Assembly: GCF_023147505.1 (NCBI RefSeq)
Contig: NZ_JAHXPB010000002.1
Coordinates: forward strand, 1 to 64,000
Direction of reading: 5' to 3'
DNA length: 64,000 nt
Source: Brevundimonas sp. EYE_349
GTDB taxonomy: Bacteria; Pseudomonadota; Alphaproteobacteria; Caulobacterales; Caulobacteraceae
Position 1 is the first letter of the stretch. Every line of letters starts with the position of its first letter. This document shows, piece after piece, positions 17,823 through 25,662 of this stretch. The translations under genes and the position numbers were made by a program. The notes below the pieces were generated by a model. That model saw nothing but the letters and a program-made list of their open reading frames with translations. It was not told the origin of the DNA and made no database searches.

Positions 17823-18692
17823 ATGACCCTCCCCCACGCCCTGCCCCATTTCGGCGCCGTCGCCGGCGACTATGACATTCTGCTCTGCGACGTGTGGGGC
17901 GTGATCCATAACGGCCGCGAAAGCTGGAAAGCGCCATGCGAGGCCCTGGCCCGGTTCAATCGCGAGGGCGGCCATGTGGTGCTGATCTCCAACTCGCCGC
18001 GCCCGGCCTCGGACGTTATCGCGCAGCTGGACGGGCTGGGGGTGCCGCGTGAAAGCTGGAAGGCCTTCGTCACCTCGGGCGACGCGACGCGGGCGGAACT
18101 GGCCAAGCGCGCGCCCGGGCCGGCCTGGATCGTCGGCCCCGAACGCGACGCCCCCCTTTACGCCGGCCTTGGGCTGGAGCGGGCCGCCTCGCCGGAGGAC
18201 GCCGCCTTTATCTCCGTCACCGGCCCGGTCGACGACACGACAGAGACGCCCGAAGACTATCGCGCGCGGTTCGCCGTGGGCGCCGGGCGCGACATCGAAC
18301 TGATCTGCGCCAACCCGGATCGGGTGGTGCAGCGCGGCGACCAGCTGATCTATTGCGGCGGGGCGCTGGCCGATCTCTACGCCTCGCAGGGCGGGCGCGT
18401 GGTGATGGCCGGCAAGCCCTTCGCCCCCATCTACGACCTGGCGATCAAGGAGGCGGAATCCCTGCTGGGCCGCCCGGTCGACCGCTCGCGCGTGCTGTGC
18501 ATCGGCGACGGTGTCGTGACCGACGTCATGGGCGCCAACGCGCAAGGCTTGGACTGCCTGTTCATCGCCCAGGGCATCCACGGCGATCAGGCCAAGGGCG
18601 ACGACGGATCGCTGGACCCCGCCCGCGCCGGCGCCCTGCTGAAGGCGGAAACCGCCTATGCGCGCTACGCGGCGCTGGAACTGGCTTGGTAA
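17823..18692 (+). CDS. HAD-IIA family hydrolase (TIGR01459-like)
   Basis: A 289-residue HAD-superfamily protein. The N-terminal motif CDVWGVIHNG contains the nucleophile Asp23; motif II is in VLISNSPR, and motif IV is in IGDGVVTDVMGA. This matches the class IIA subfamily found widely in alphaproteobacteria next to ribF. It is probably a phosphatase of a small metabolite; the substrate is unknown. It is followed by a MaoC-type gene and ribF on the same strand. The start was chosen at ATG 17823 because family members begin directly before this motif. Confidence 0.88.
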   Translation: MTLPHALPHFGAVAGDYDILLCDVWGVIHNGRESWKAPCEALARFNREGGHVVLISNSPRPASDVIAQLDGLGVPRESWKAFVTSGDATRAELAKRAPGPAWIVGPERDAPLYAGLGLERAASPEDAAFISVTGPVDDTTETPEDYRARFAVGAGRDIELICANPDRVVQRGDQLIYCGGALADLYASQGGRVVMAGKPFAPIYDLAIKEAESLLGRPVDRSRVLCIGDGVVTDVMGANAQGLDCLFIAQGIHGDQAKGDDGSLDPARAGALLKAETAYARYAALELAW

Positions 18693-18731
18693 GGCTCGCC
18701 ATTTTGTCGCACGGCGGCTAAAGCCACAATC

Positions 18732-19193
18732 ATGGTCGAATTGGTTCAGCAGCATCCGTCCGGTGGTTACATCCTGGACGAACTTCACGTCGGCATGGCG
18801 GCCGAGAAAATCGTCGTGGCGACGGAGGATCGTATCCGCCTGTTCGCCGAGGCGTCCGACGATTTCAACCCGGTGCATCTGGACGAGGCCTTCGCCTCCA
18901 AGACCGCCTATCGCGGCCGGATCGCCCATGGCCTGCTCAGCGCCTCGTTCGGTTCGGCGGTGGTGGGCACCATCCTGCCGGGCGCCGGCTCGATCTACAT
19001 CTCCCAGACCCTGGCCTTCCACCAACCGGTGCGGATCGACGACATCGTGCGGATTGTCATCACGGTGATCGAGGTCGAGGCCGAAAGCGCGCGGGTCAAG
19101 CTCAGCTGCGAGGGCTTCGTGGGCGAGACCATGATCATGGACGGCGTCGCGGTGGTCCGCGTTCCTCGCCGGCGCAAACCGTCCCAGCGCTGA
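18732..19193 (+). CDS. MaoC family dehydratase (R-specific enoyl-CoA hydratase-like)
   Basis: A 153-residue single hot-dog protein. The hydratase signature is intact: catalytic Asp44 and His49 (SDDFNPVHLDE) and the downstream GRIAHGLLSASF block. The family hydrates trans-2-enoyl-CoA to (R)-3-hydroxyacyl-CoA, or acts on related CoA esters. Its stop codon shares one base with the ribF start (TGATG), so it is translationally coupled to ribF. Confidence 0.9.
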   Translation: MVELVQQHPSGGYILDELHVGMAAEKIVVATEDRIRLFAEASDDFNPVHLDEAFASKTAYRGRIAHGLLSASFGSAVVGTILPGAGSIYISQTLAFHQPVRIDDIVRIVITVIEVEAESARVKLSCEGFVGETMIMDGVAVVRVPRRRKPSQR

Positions 19194-20122
19194 TGCAGGT
19201 CGTTCGCGACTGGCGCGACCTCCCGGACGCCGCAAAGGGCGCCGCCGTCGCCGTGGGAGCTTTCGACGGGGTGCATCGGGGCCACCAGGCCGTGATCGCC
19301 GATGCGAAGGCGGCGGCCGACCGGCTGGGCGCGCCGCTGGGCGTCGTCAGCTTCGATCCCCATCCCCGCCGCTGGTTCCAGAAGGACGCCGCGCCCTTTC
19401 GCCTGATGACCGCCGACCAGATGGCCCAGGCCCTGGCGCCGCTCGGCGTGGACACCCTGTATCTGCTGCCCTTCGACGCCGAGATGGCGGGCATGAGCGA
19501 CGCCGAGTTCGCCGAGCGGGTGCTGGCCCAAGGCCTGGGCATCCGCCATGCCGCCGTCGGTTTCGACTTCACCTTTGGCAAGGGACGGTCGGGCTCGCCC
19601 GAGGCTTTGCGCGCCTATGGCGAGCGGCTCGGCTTCAACGTTTCGACGGCGCCGCGCCTGGACGACGCCGATGGTCTGAAACTGTCGTCCAGCGCCGTGC
19701 GCGAGGCGCTGAAGGCTGGGGACATGGCCCGCGCCGCCGTCATCCTGGGCCGCCCCTTCGCGATCCAGGGCGAGGTGATCCACGGCGACAAGCGCGGCCG
19801 CACCATCGGCGTGCCGACCGCCAATGTGCCGCTGGGCGACTATATGCGGCCCGCCTACGGCGTCTATGCGACGCGCAGCCGGCTGGCGGACGGGCGCGTG
19901 GTTGATGGTGTGGCCAGCCTGGGCGTGCGGCCCATGTATGCGCTGGAGACGCCGCTGCTGGAGGTCTGGCTGTTCGACTTCGATGGCGACCTCTACGGGC
20001 AGACGCTGGATACCCAGCTGATCGTCTGGCTGCGCGGCGAGGAGACCTTCGACGGCCTGGACGCCCTGAAGACCCAGATCGACGCCGATGCGGCGGCGGC
20101 GCGGGTCATTCTGTCCTCCTGA
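19193..20122 (+). CDS. ribF: Bifunctional riboflavin kinase / FAD synthetase
   Basis: A 309-residue protein of normal family length. The N-terminal FAD synthetase domain has the nucleotidyl-transferase motif GAFDGVHRGHQ and a HPRRWF segment. The C-terminal riboflavin kinase domain begins near residue 180 with GDKRGRTIGVPTANV. It makes FMN and then FAD from riboflavin and ATP in the cytoplasm. It is co-translated with the MaoC gene upstream. The gene converges with the carbonic anhydrase gene with only 18 bp between their stops. Confidence 0.96.
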   Translation: MQVVRDWRDLPDAAKGAAVAVGAFDGVHRGHQAVIADAKAAADRLGAPLGVVSFDPHPRRWFQKDAAPFRLMTADQMAQALAPLGVDTLYLLPFDAEMAGMSDAEFAERVLAQGLGIRHAAVGFDFTFGKGRSGSPEALRAYGERLGFNVSTAPRLDDADGLKLSSSAVREALKAGDMARAAVILGRPFAIQGEVIHGDKRGRTIGVPTANVPLGDYMRPAYGVYATRSRLADGRVVDGVASLGVRPMYALETPLLEVWLFDFDGDLYGQTLDTQLIVWLRGEETFDGLDALKTQIDADAAAARVILSS

Positions 20123-20140
20123 CATCCCCTCATCGCGGCG

Positions 20141-20668
20141 TTACATAGGACGCAGCTCCGCCGCAAACCGCTTCCAGTTCTGCACATAGTGATCGGCCGA
20201 CATCTTCAGCACGGCGATATGGTCGGGGTCGCGTTCGCGCACCACCTTGCCGGGCTGGCCCATGACTAGGCTGTTGTCAGGGATGACCTTGCCCTCGGTG
20301 ATAAGGGCGTTGGCGCCGATGACGCAGTTGCGGCCGATCTTCGCCCCGTTCAGCACAACCGCACCGATGCCGATCAGGCTGTAGTCCCCCACTTCGCAGC
20401 CGTGCAGCATGGCGTTGTGGCCCACCGTCACCCCGCGCCCGATCGTCAGCGGCGAGCCGAAGTCGGCGTGAAGCACGCTGCCGTCCTGAATATTGCTGTC
20501 GGGCCCCACTGTGATGGGATCGGTGTCCCCGCGCAGGGTGGCGCCGAACCAGACGCTGGCGTTCGCATGCAGAATCACATCCCCTATCACCGATGCGCTT
20601 GGCGCCACCCAGTATTCGCCCTCCGGCGGAAGCTGAGGCTTGCTGTCGCCCAATGCGTAAACAGTCAT
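20141..20668 (-). CDS. Gamma-class carbonic anhydrase-like protein
   Basis: A 175-residue left-handed beta-helix (hexapeptide repeat) protein. The three histidines that bind the metal in gamma carbonic anhydrases are present (His67 in LHAD, His84 and His89 in GHNAMLHG). The family includes YrdA/PaaY-type proteins, many of unproven activity, so carbonic anhydrase is a family label rather than a shown function. It is a single gene facing ribF. Confidence 0.9.
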   Translation of the reverse strand: MTVYALGDSKPQLPPEGEYWVAPSASVIGDVILHANASVWFGATLRGDTDPITVGPDSNIQDGSVLHADFGSPLTIGRGVTVGHNAMLHGCEVGDYSLIGIGAVVLNGAKIGRNCVIGANALITEGKVIPDNSLVMGQPGKVVRERDPDHIAVLKMSADHYVQNWKRFAAELRPM

Positions 20669-20939
20669 CAGAACACCACCTAATCTTTGAAAAATGAGGG
20701 CTTTAACGGAACGCTAACCACGATAGCATCATTCTGTTGATGTGATTCGGGCGCGTCTATTCGCTCCCGTATCCGAAGCCGGATCAAGCCCGGTCCGGTC
20801 AGTTGTCGGGGCTTTCGCGTGGCGCGTTGGGATCCGGGTTCGGTTGTTCGGCGGCGGGTTGATCCCGTTGCGGACGGCCCTGCTGTCGATCCGGGCGGCT
20901 GCTGTGTGGGCCGCGATTCTCTCCTCCCCAAGACCGTCC
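20669..20939 (+). other. Unexplained leader region upstream of phoH
   Basis: This non-coding stretch separates the divergent carbonic anhydrase and phoH genes and ends at a strong terminator hairpin (20940-20970). It contains GGACGG near 20872-20877 able to pair with CCGTCC at 20934-20939, which would form a stem directly before the terminator. It could be a small RNA gene ending at that terminator or a regulated phoH leader. I found no match to tmRNA, SRP RNA or a known riboswitch by eye. Confidence 0.4.
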
Positions 20940-20970
20940 AAGGCGGCGCCCGTTCGGGTCCGCCTTTTTT
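20940..20970 (+). terminator. Strong Rho-independent terminator just before phoH
   Basis: AAGGCGG pairs with CCGCCTT (7 bp), an inner CCC/GGG stem with one bulge closes a small loop, and six T residues follow. It lies only 18 bp before the phoH start codon, with the phoH ribosome-binding site (GGAGG) in between. Any transcript of phoH that starts upstream must therefore read through it. Confidence 0.75.
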
Positions 20971-20988
20971 CATGCCCTGGAGGCGTCC

Positions 20989-21768
20989 ATGACCAAGCGT
21001 GCGGCTACGAAGCGTCAGTCCCGTGAAAACGGCATCCTGGATTCGCGTGACTTCATCGAAGAGTCGAAGGTTCGCCGGCTCCATGCGCCCAACAATGCGC
21101 GTGCAGGCTGGTCGCCCTATCCCTCCAACGACGACCGCGACCAGGCCTATCTCAAGACGCTGAAGCCCAAGTCCGAAGGCCAGGGTGAGCTGATGGCGGC
21201 CATCGACCACCACAATCTGGTCATGGCCCTGGGGCCGGCAGGTACGGGCAAGACCTACTTAGCCGTCGCCAAGGCGGTTGAGGCGCTGGAGGCCGGCAAG
21301 GTCGGGCGCATCGTCCTGTCGCGTCCGGCCGTGGAGGCCGGCGAGTCCATCGGCTTCCTGCCCGGCGACATGGAGGACAAGCTGGCCCCCTATCTGCGCC
21401 CCCTCTACGACGCCCTATCGGATCGGCTGTCGATGAAGCGGGTCAAGGCCCTAATGGCTGAGGGCCTGATCGAGATCGCGCCGGTGGGATACATGCGCGG
21501 CCGCACCTTGAACAACGCCTTCATTGTCGTGGACGAGGCCCAGAACTGCACCTACGTCCAGTTGAAGATGCTGCTGACCCGCCTGGGCTGGCATTCGACC
21601 ATGGTGGTGACAGGAGATCCGCAGCAGTCGGACCTGTTGCCCGGCATATCGGGTCTGTCTGACATCTCGGCGCGTCTGGAGGCGGTGCCCGACATCGCCG
21701 TGGTGCGCCTGGCCGAGCAGGACATCGTGCGCCACCCACTGGTCGCCTCCATGATCGGCGTCCTCTGA
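20989..21768 (+). CDS. PhoH family ATPase
   Basis: A 259-residue PhoH-domain protein with Walker A GPAGTGKT (about residues 83-90), the typical SRPAVEAGESIGFLPGD block, and a Walker B-like region IVVDEAQN. The family is a P-loop ATPase group related to the helicase superfamily and is often linked to RNA metabolism or phosphate stress. The start ATG has GGAGG 7 bp upstream and lies right behind a terminator hairpin, suggesting control in the leader. It has an N-terminal segment of about 65 basic residues but no PIN domain. Confidence 0.9.
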   Translation: MTKRAATKRQSRENGILDSRDFIEESKVRRLHAPNNARAGWSPYPSNDDRDQAYLKTLKPKSEGQGELMAAIDHHNLVMALGPAGTGKTYLAVAKAVEALEAGKVGRIVLSRPAVEAGESIGFLPGDMEDKLAPYLRPLYDALSDRLSMKRVKALMAEGLIEIAPVGYMRGRTLNNAFIVVDEAQNCTYVQLKMLLTRLGWHSTMVVTGDPQQSDLLPGISGLSDISARLEAVPDIAVVRLAEQDIVRHPLVASMIGVL

Positions 21769-21783
21769 AACCCTGGCTTAGGT

Positions 21784-21910
21784 CATCATTCCGAGGCTGA
21801 GCGTAGCGAAGAACCCGGAACCCAGGGCCGCACGGCCGCCCTATGCATTCGATGCTGGATGCGAGCCGCCTGGGTTTCGGGTTCGTCCTGCGGACGCCCC
21901 GGAATGACGA
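21784..21910. repeat. Imperfect palindromic repeat downstream of phoH
   Basis: Most of the gap between phoH and the UDP-glucose dehydrogenase gene is one long imperfect inverted repeat. The left arm carries GAACCCGGAACCCAGG followed by GGCCGCC; the right arm carries CCTGGGTTTCGGGTTC preceded by GCCGCC. The outer ends are TCATTCCG and CGGAATGA. It is probably a dispersed intergenic repeat, different in sequence from the one at 11480-11661, and as RNA could form a long hairpin. Confidence 0.65.
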
Positions 21911-22001
21911 CAAGAGACGATCTGACCACTTGGGCCAAACGCCCATTGTCCCCCGCCGCGCTCACCCGCTAAAGGTCGGTCGCCGCTGATGAGGGATGTC
22001 G

Positions 22002-23324
22002 ATGCGCGTAGCGATGATTGGGACGGGTTATGTGGGCCTGGTGTCCGGAGCCTGTTTCGCCGACTTCGGCCATGTCGTCACCTGCATCGATAAGGACCCG
22101 TCCAAGATCGACCGGCTGGAGCGGGGCGAGATCCCGATCTACGAGCCGGGTCTGGACGATCTGGTCGCCGCGAACGTGCGCGAAGGGCGGCTGTTCTTCA
22201 CCCTGGACGGGGCCGAAGCCATTCGCACCGCCGATGCGGTCTTCATCGCGGTCGGCACCCCGACGCGCCGCGGCGACGGCCATGCCGACCTGTCCTACGT
22301 CCATGCGGCGGCCGAGGAGATCGCCGGACTGATCGACGGTTTCACCGTGGTCGTGACCAAGTCCACCGTTCCGGTCGGCACGGGCGACGAGGTCGAGGCC
22401 ATCATCAGGAAGGCCAATCCGAACGCCGACTTCGCCGTCGTCTCCAACCCCGAGTTCCTGCGCGAGGGCGCCGCCATCGGCGACTTCAAACGCCCCGACC
22501 GGGTGGTGATCGGCGTCAATGACATGGAGGGCGAGGTGGGGCTGCGCGCCCAGAAGGTCATGAGCGAACTGTATCGCCCGCTGAACCTGAACGAGAGCCC
22601 GCTGCTGTTCGTGGGCCGTCGCACGTCCGAACTGATCAAATACGCCGCCAACGCCTTCCTGGCGATGAAGATCACCTTCATCAACGAGATGGCGGACCTG
22701 TGCGAGGCCGTCGGCGCGGACGTGCAGCAGGTTGCGCGCGGCATTGGCCTGGACAAGCGGATCGGCTCCAAATTTCTGCACGCCGGCCCTGGCTATGGCG
22801 GCTCCTGCTTCCCCAAGGACACCATCGCCCTGGTCCGCACCGCCCAGCACTATGGCGCCCCGACCCGGCTGATCGAGGCGACGGTCGAGGTCAATGACGC
22901 CCGCAAGAAGGCCATGGCCGGCCGTGTCGAAACCACCCTGGGCGACAGCGTGGCGGGCAAGACCGTCGCCCTGCTGGGCCTGACGTTCAAGCCGAACACC
23001 GACGACATGCGCGACGCCCCTTCGCTGGACATCGCCCCCGCCCTGATCGCGGCCGGCGCCCATGTCCAGGCCTTCGATCCCGAGGGGATGCACGAGGCCG
23101 CCAAGCTGCTGCCCGGCGTGGAGATGAAGGATAACGCCTATGACGCCGTGGTCGGCGCCGACGCCGTGGTGCTGGTCACCGAATGGGACCAGTTCCGCGC
23201 CCTGGACCTGGACCGGATCAAGCTTTTGATGAAACAGCCGGTGCTGGTCGATCTGCGCAACATCTATCGGCCTGACGACATGAAGAGCCGGGGCTTCCGC
23301 TACATGGGCGTCGGGCGCGGCTGA
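22002..23324 (+). CDS. UDP-glucose 6-dehydrogenase
   Basis: A 440-residue NAD-dependent dehydrogenase that oxidises UDP-glucose to UDP-glucuronate. It shows the N-terminal nucleotide motif GTGYVG, the catalytic-Cys block GPGYGGSCFPKD and the usual C-terminal UDP-binding domain. Start 22002 is preferred over 21996 because GAGGG lies a normal 6 bp upstream of it but touches the earlier ATG. The next gene, a UDP-sugar epimerase, starts in the stop codon (TGATG). Together they would supply uronic-acid nucleotide sugars for a surface polysaccharide. Confidence 0.95.
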   Translation: MRVAMIGTGYVGLVSGACFADFGHVVTCIDKDPSKIDRLERGEIPIYEPGLDDLVAANVREGRLFFTLDGAEAIRTADAVFIAVGTPTRRGDGHADLSYVHAAAEEIAGLIDGFTVVVTKSTVPVGTGDEVEAIIRKANPNADFAVVSNPEFLREGAAIGDFKRPDRVVIGVNDMEGEVGLRAQKVMSELYRPLNLNESPLLFVGRRTSELIKYAANAFLAMKITFINEMADLCEAVGADVQQVARGIGLDKRIGSKFLHAGPGYGGSCFPKDTIALVRTAQHYGAPTRLIEATVEVNDARKKAMAGRVETTLGDSVAGKTVALLGLTFKPNTDDMRDAPSLDIAPALIAAGAHVQAFDPEGMHEAAKLLPGVEMKDNAYDAVVGADAVVLVTEWDQFRALDLDRIKLLMKQPVLVDLRNIYRPDDMKSRGFRYMGVGRG

Positions 23325-24298
23325 TGGGGTCGCCGATCCTGGTCACCGGCGCGGCCGGCTTCATCGGCATGCACGTCGCCGAACGCCTGCTGGATCGGGG
23401 CGAACGGGTGATCGGCGTCGATGTCTTCAACGACTACTACGACCCGCGCCTGAAGGCGGCCCGCGCGGCGCGACTTGAAGGGCGCGACGGCTTTCGCATG
23501 GTGCGCGCCGACATCGCCGAACACGAGCGGATGCGGGCCCTGGTCGCCGATGAGGGCGTGCGGCGGATCGTGCATCTGGCCGCCCAGGCGGGGGTGCGAT
23601 ATTCGCTGGAGAACCCCTTCGCCTATGAGCGGTCCAACCTGGCCGGCCATCTGTCGATGCTGGAGGCCGCGCGCCACGGCGGCGTGACCCATCTGGTCTA
23701 TGCCTCGTCCAGTTCGGTCTATGGCGACCGCCCCCTGGAGGGTTCGGGCTTTCGAGAGGACGATCCGACCGTCCATCCGGTGTCGCTTTACGCCGCGACC
23801 AAACGCTCGTGCGAGTTGATGAGCCAAAGCTACGCCAAGCTTTACGGCTTTCCTCAGTCGGGCCTGCGCTTCTTCACCGTCTATGGGCCGTGGGGTCGGC
23901 CGGACATGGCCTATTTCGGCTTCACCCAGAAGATCGTGCGCGGCGACCCCATTGAGGTCTATGGCGAAGGGCGGATGGCGCGCGACTTCACCTATATCGA
24001 CGACATCGTGGACGGGATCGTCGGCGTGCTGGACCGCCCGCCAGCCTCCGGCCGCCATGAGATTTACAATATCGGCGACAGCCAGCCGGTCGGCCTGATG
24101 GAGATGATCTCGACCCTGGAGACCGCCCTGGGCGTCGAGGCCAAGAAGGTCATGCGTCCAATGCAGCCCGGCGACGTCACCGCCACCTATGCCGACGTCT
24201 CCAAGCTGAACGCCCTGTGCGGCTACCGGCCCCAGGTGCCCCTCAAGAACGGGCTGGAGAAGTTCGTGGCCTGGTGGCGGCAGTATCAGAACGGCTGA
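23324..24298 (+). CDS. NAD-dependent UDP-sugar epimerase (probably UDP-glucuronate 4-epimerase)
   Basis: A 324-residue extended-SDR epimerase with the cofactor motif TGAAGFIG at the N-terminus, catalytic YAATK, and the FTVYGPWGRPDMA block common in UDP-glucuronate 4-epimerases. It is translationally coupled to the UDP-glucose dehydrogenase, whose product UDP-glucuronate would be its substrate, giving UDP-galacturonate. Assignment to this exact reaction is an inference from the neighbour and sequence style. Confidence 0.88.
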   Translation: MGSPILVTGAAGFIGMHVAERLLDRGERVIGVDVFNDYYDPRLKAARAARLEGRDGFRMVRADIAEHERMRALVADEGVRRIVHLAAQAGVRYSLENPFAYERSNLAGHLSMLEAARHGGVTHLVYASSSSVYGDRPLEGSGFREDDPTVHPVSLYAATKRSCELMSQSYAKLYGFPQSGLRFFTVYGPWGRPDMAYFGFTQKIVRGDPIEVYGEGRMARDFTYIDDIVDGIVGVLDRPPASGRHEIYNIGDSQPVGLMEMISTLETALGVEAKKVMRPMQPGDVTATYADVSKLNALCGYRPQVPLKNGLEKFVAWWRQYQNG

Positions 24299-24309
24299 CG
24301 CGCGCGGTG

Positions 24310-25590
24310 ATGCGACGCGCTGTTCCTCCCGCCGTCGCCGCGTCCTTGGGCCTGTTCGCTGCGGATCAGGCCGGCGCCCAGACCGCCGTCGAGACGCCCG
24401 TAGCCGATCCGTTCTTTCGCCAGCGCGGCCAGGCTGTGCGCGACCGGCCCCAGCCGGCCTATGACGCCGTGGGCCTGAAAGTCGGGGGCTTCACCCTCTG
24501 GCCGCGTCTCCAGTCGGCGGCCGTGTTCGACGACAATGTCTTCGCCGCCCCGACCGCCCCCCGCGCCGCCACAACCCTGCGCCTGACGCCCGACGTCACG
24601 GCCCGCTCCGACTGGGGCCGTCATCAGATCCAAGGGTATGTCCGGCTCGATTTCGACCGGAACCTGAACGTCTCGCGCGAGAGCGCCACCGACTGGCGAC
24701 TGGGCGGGGCCGGCCGTCTGGACATAGCGCAGGGCGCCCACCTGACCCTGGCCCTTGATCTGGAGCATGGGCATGAGGCCCGGACCGCCGTCGGGACCGA
24801 CCCCCTGACCGTGCGCCCTGTCGCCTTCGACGGCGTTTCGGCCCGGCTGGCGGGCCGGCGGACACGCGGCCGGCTGCGCCTCGACGCCAGCGCCGAGGTG
24901 CAGCGTCGCGACTACGACGACGGCGCCGACGCGGCCGGCGCCCTGGTCAAGCAGGACGACCGCGACCGCACGACCCTGACCCTGACTGGACGCGCGGCCT
25001 ACGCCCTGTCGCCGGCGACGGCGGTCTATCTGCAGGTCGCCGCCGACGACCGCGACTATCGCCGCGTCCCCAGCCGGCCCGACCGAACCTCGACCGGGCG
25101 GGAGACCCTGACAGGCGTGGATTTCGAACTGGGCGGCTTGATACGCGGCGACATCGCGCTGGGCCATCGGCGCCAGACCTTCGACGACCCGAGATTCGCC
25201 GACCTGGACGGCTTGGGCGGCCGTGGGCGCGTGAGCTGGTTCCCCACCGCCCTGACCACCGTCTCCGTAGCGGCCGAACGCGCGGTCGCCGATACGGGAG
25301 TGGTCGGCGCGGCCGGCGCCCGGCGCACCGACCTGTGTTTTAGCGTCGATCACGAACTTCTGCGCAACCTGATCCTGTCGGGGCGGACGGCGCATGTCGA
25401 GGACGCCTACATCGGTCGCGACCGGACCGACCGACGGTTCAGCGCCGGCCTGACCGCCGACTATCGCCTGAACCGCCGACAGGGCCTCACCGCCGATCTG
25501 AACTGGATCGACCAGGCGTCGGTCGGCGCCGCGCCCGGTCCTCGCTATCGCGCCTTGTGGTTGATTCTGGCGGCGGTGGCGCGCTTCTAA
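24310..25590 (+). CDS. Outer-membrane beta-barrel protein of an exopolysaccharide locus
   Basis: A 426-residue exported protein: a signal peptide (cleavage near AGAQ), then a segment with FDDNVFAAP and many alternating amphipathic strands ending in an aromatic residue (VARF). This resembles the BBP2-type outer-membrane barrels found beside Wzc-like proteins in sphingan and related polysaccharide clusters. Its position between the nucleotide-sugar genes and the Wzc-like kinase supports a role in polysaccharide export or secretion. Start ATG 24310 gives the signal peptide; upstream codons would overlap the epimerase gene. Confidence 0.7.
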   Translation: MRRAVPPAVAASLGLFAADQAGAQTAVETPVADPFFRQRGQAVRDRPQPAYDAVGLKVGGFTLWPRLQSAAVFDDNVFAAPTAPRAATTLRLTPDVTARSDWGRHQIQGYVRLDFDRNLNVSRESATDWRLGGAGRLDIAQGAHLTLALDLEHGHEARTAVGTDPLTVRPVAFDGVSARLAGRRTRGRLRLDASAEVQRRDYDDGADAAGALVKQDDRDRTTLTLTGRAAYALSPATAVYLQVAADDRDYRRVPSRPDRTSTGRETLTGVDFELGGLIRGDIALGHRRQTFDDPRFADLDGLGGRGRVSWFPTALTTVSVAAERAVADTGVVGAAGARRTDLCFSVDHELLRNLILSGRTAHVEDAYIGRDRTDRRFSAGLTADYRLNRRQGLTADLNWIDQASVGAAPGPRYRALWLILAAVARF

Positions 25591-25662
25591 CGCCCGGAGA
25601 ACATTGACAACCTGCACGCGACAACGCACCACTTCGGCGGACGATCCCCGTTTGGCGGCGCG

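Noticed and set aside
20669..20970. tmRNA, SRP RNA or 6S RNA upstream of phoH
   Set aside because: The conserved tmRNA and SRP sequences are absent and a 6S-type bulged hairpin cannot be shown by eye, so the element is left as an unidentified leader or small RNA candidate.
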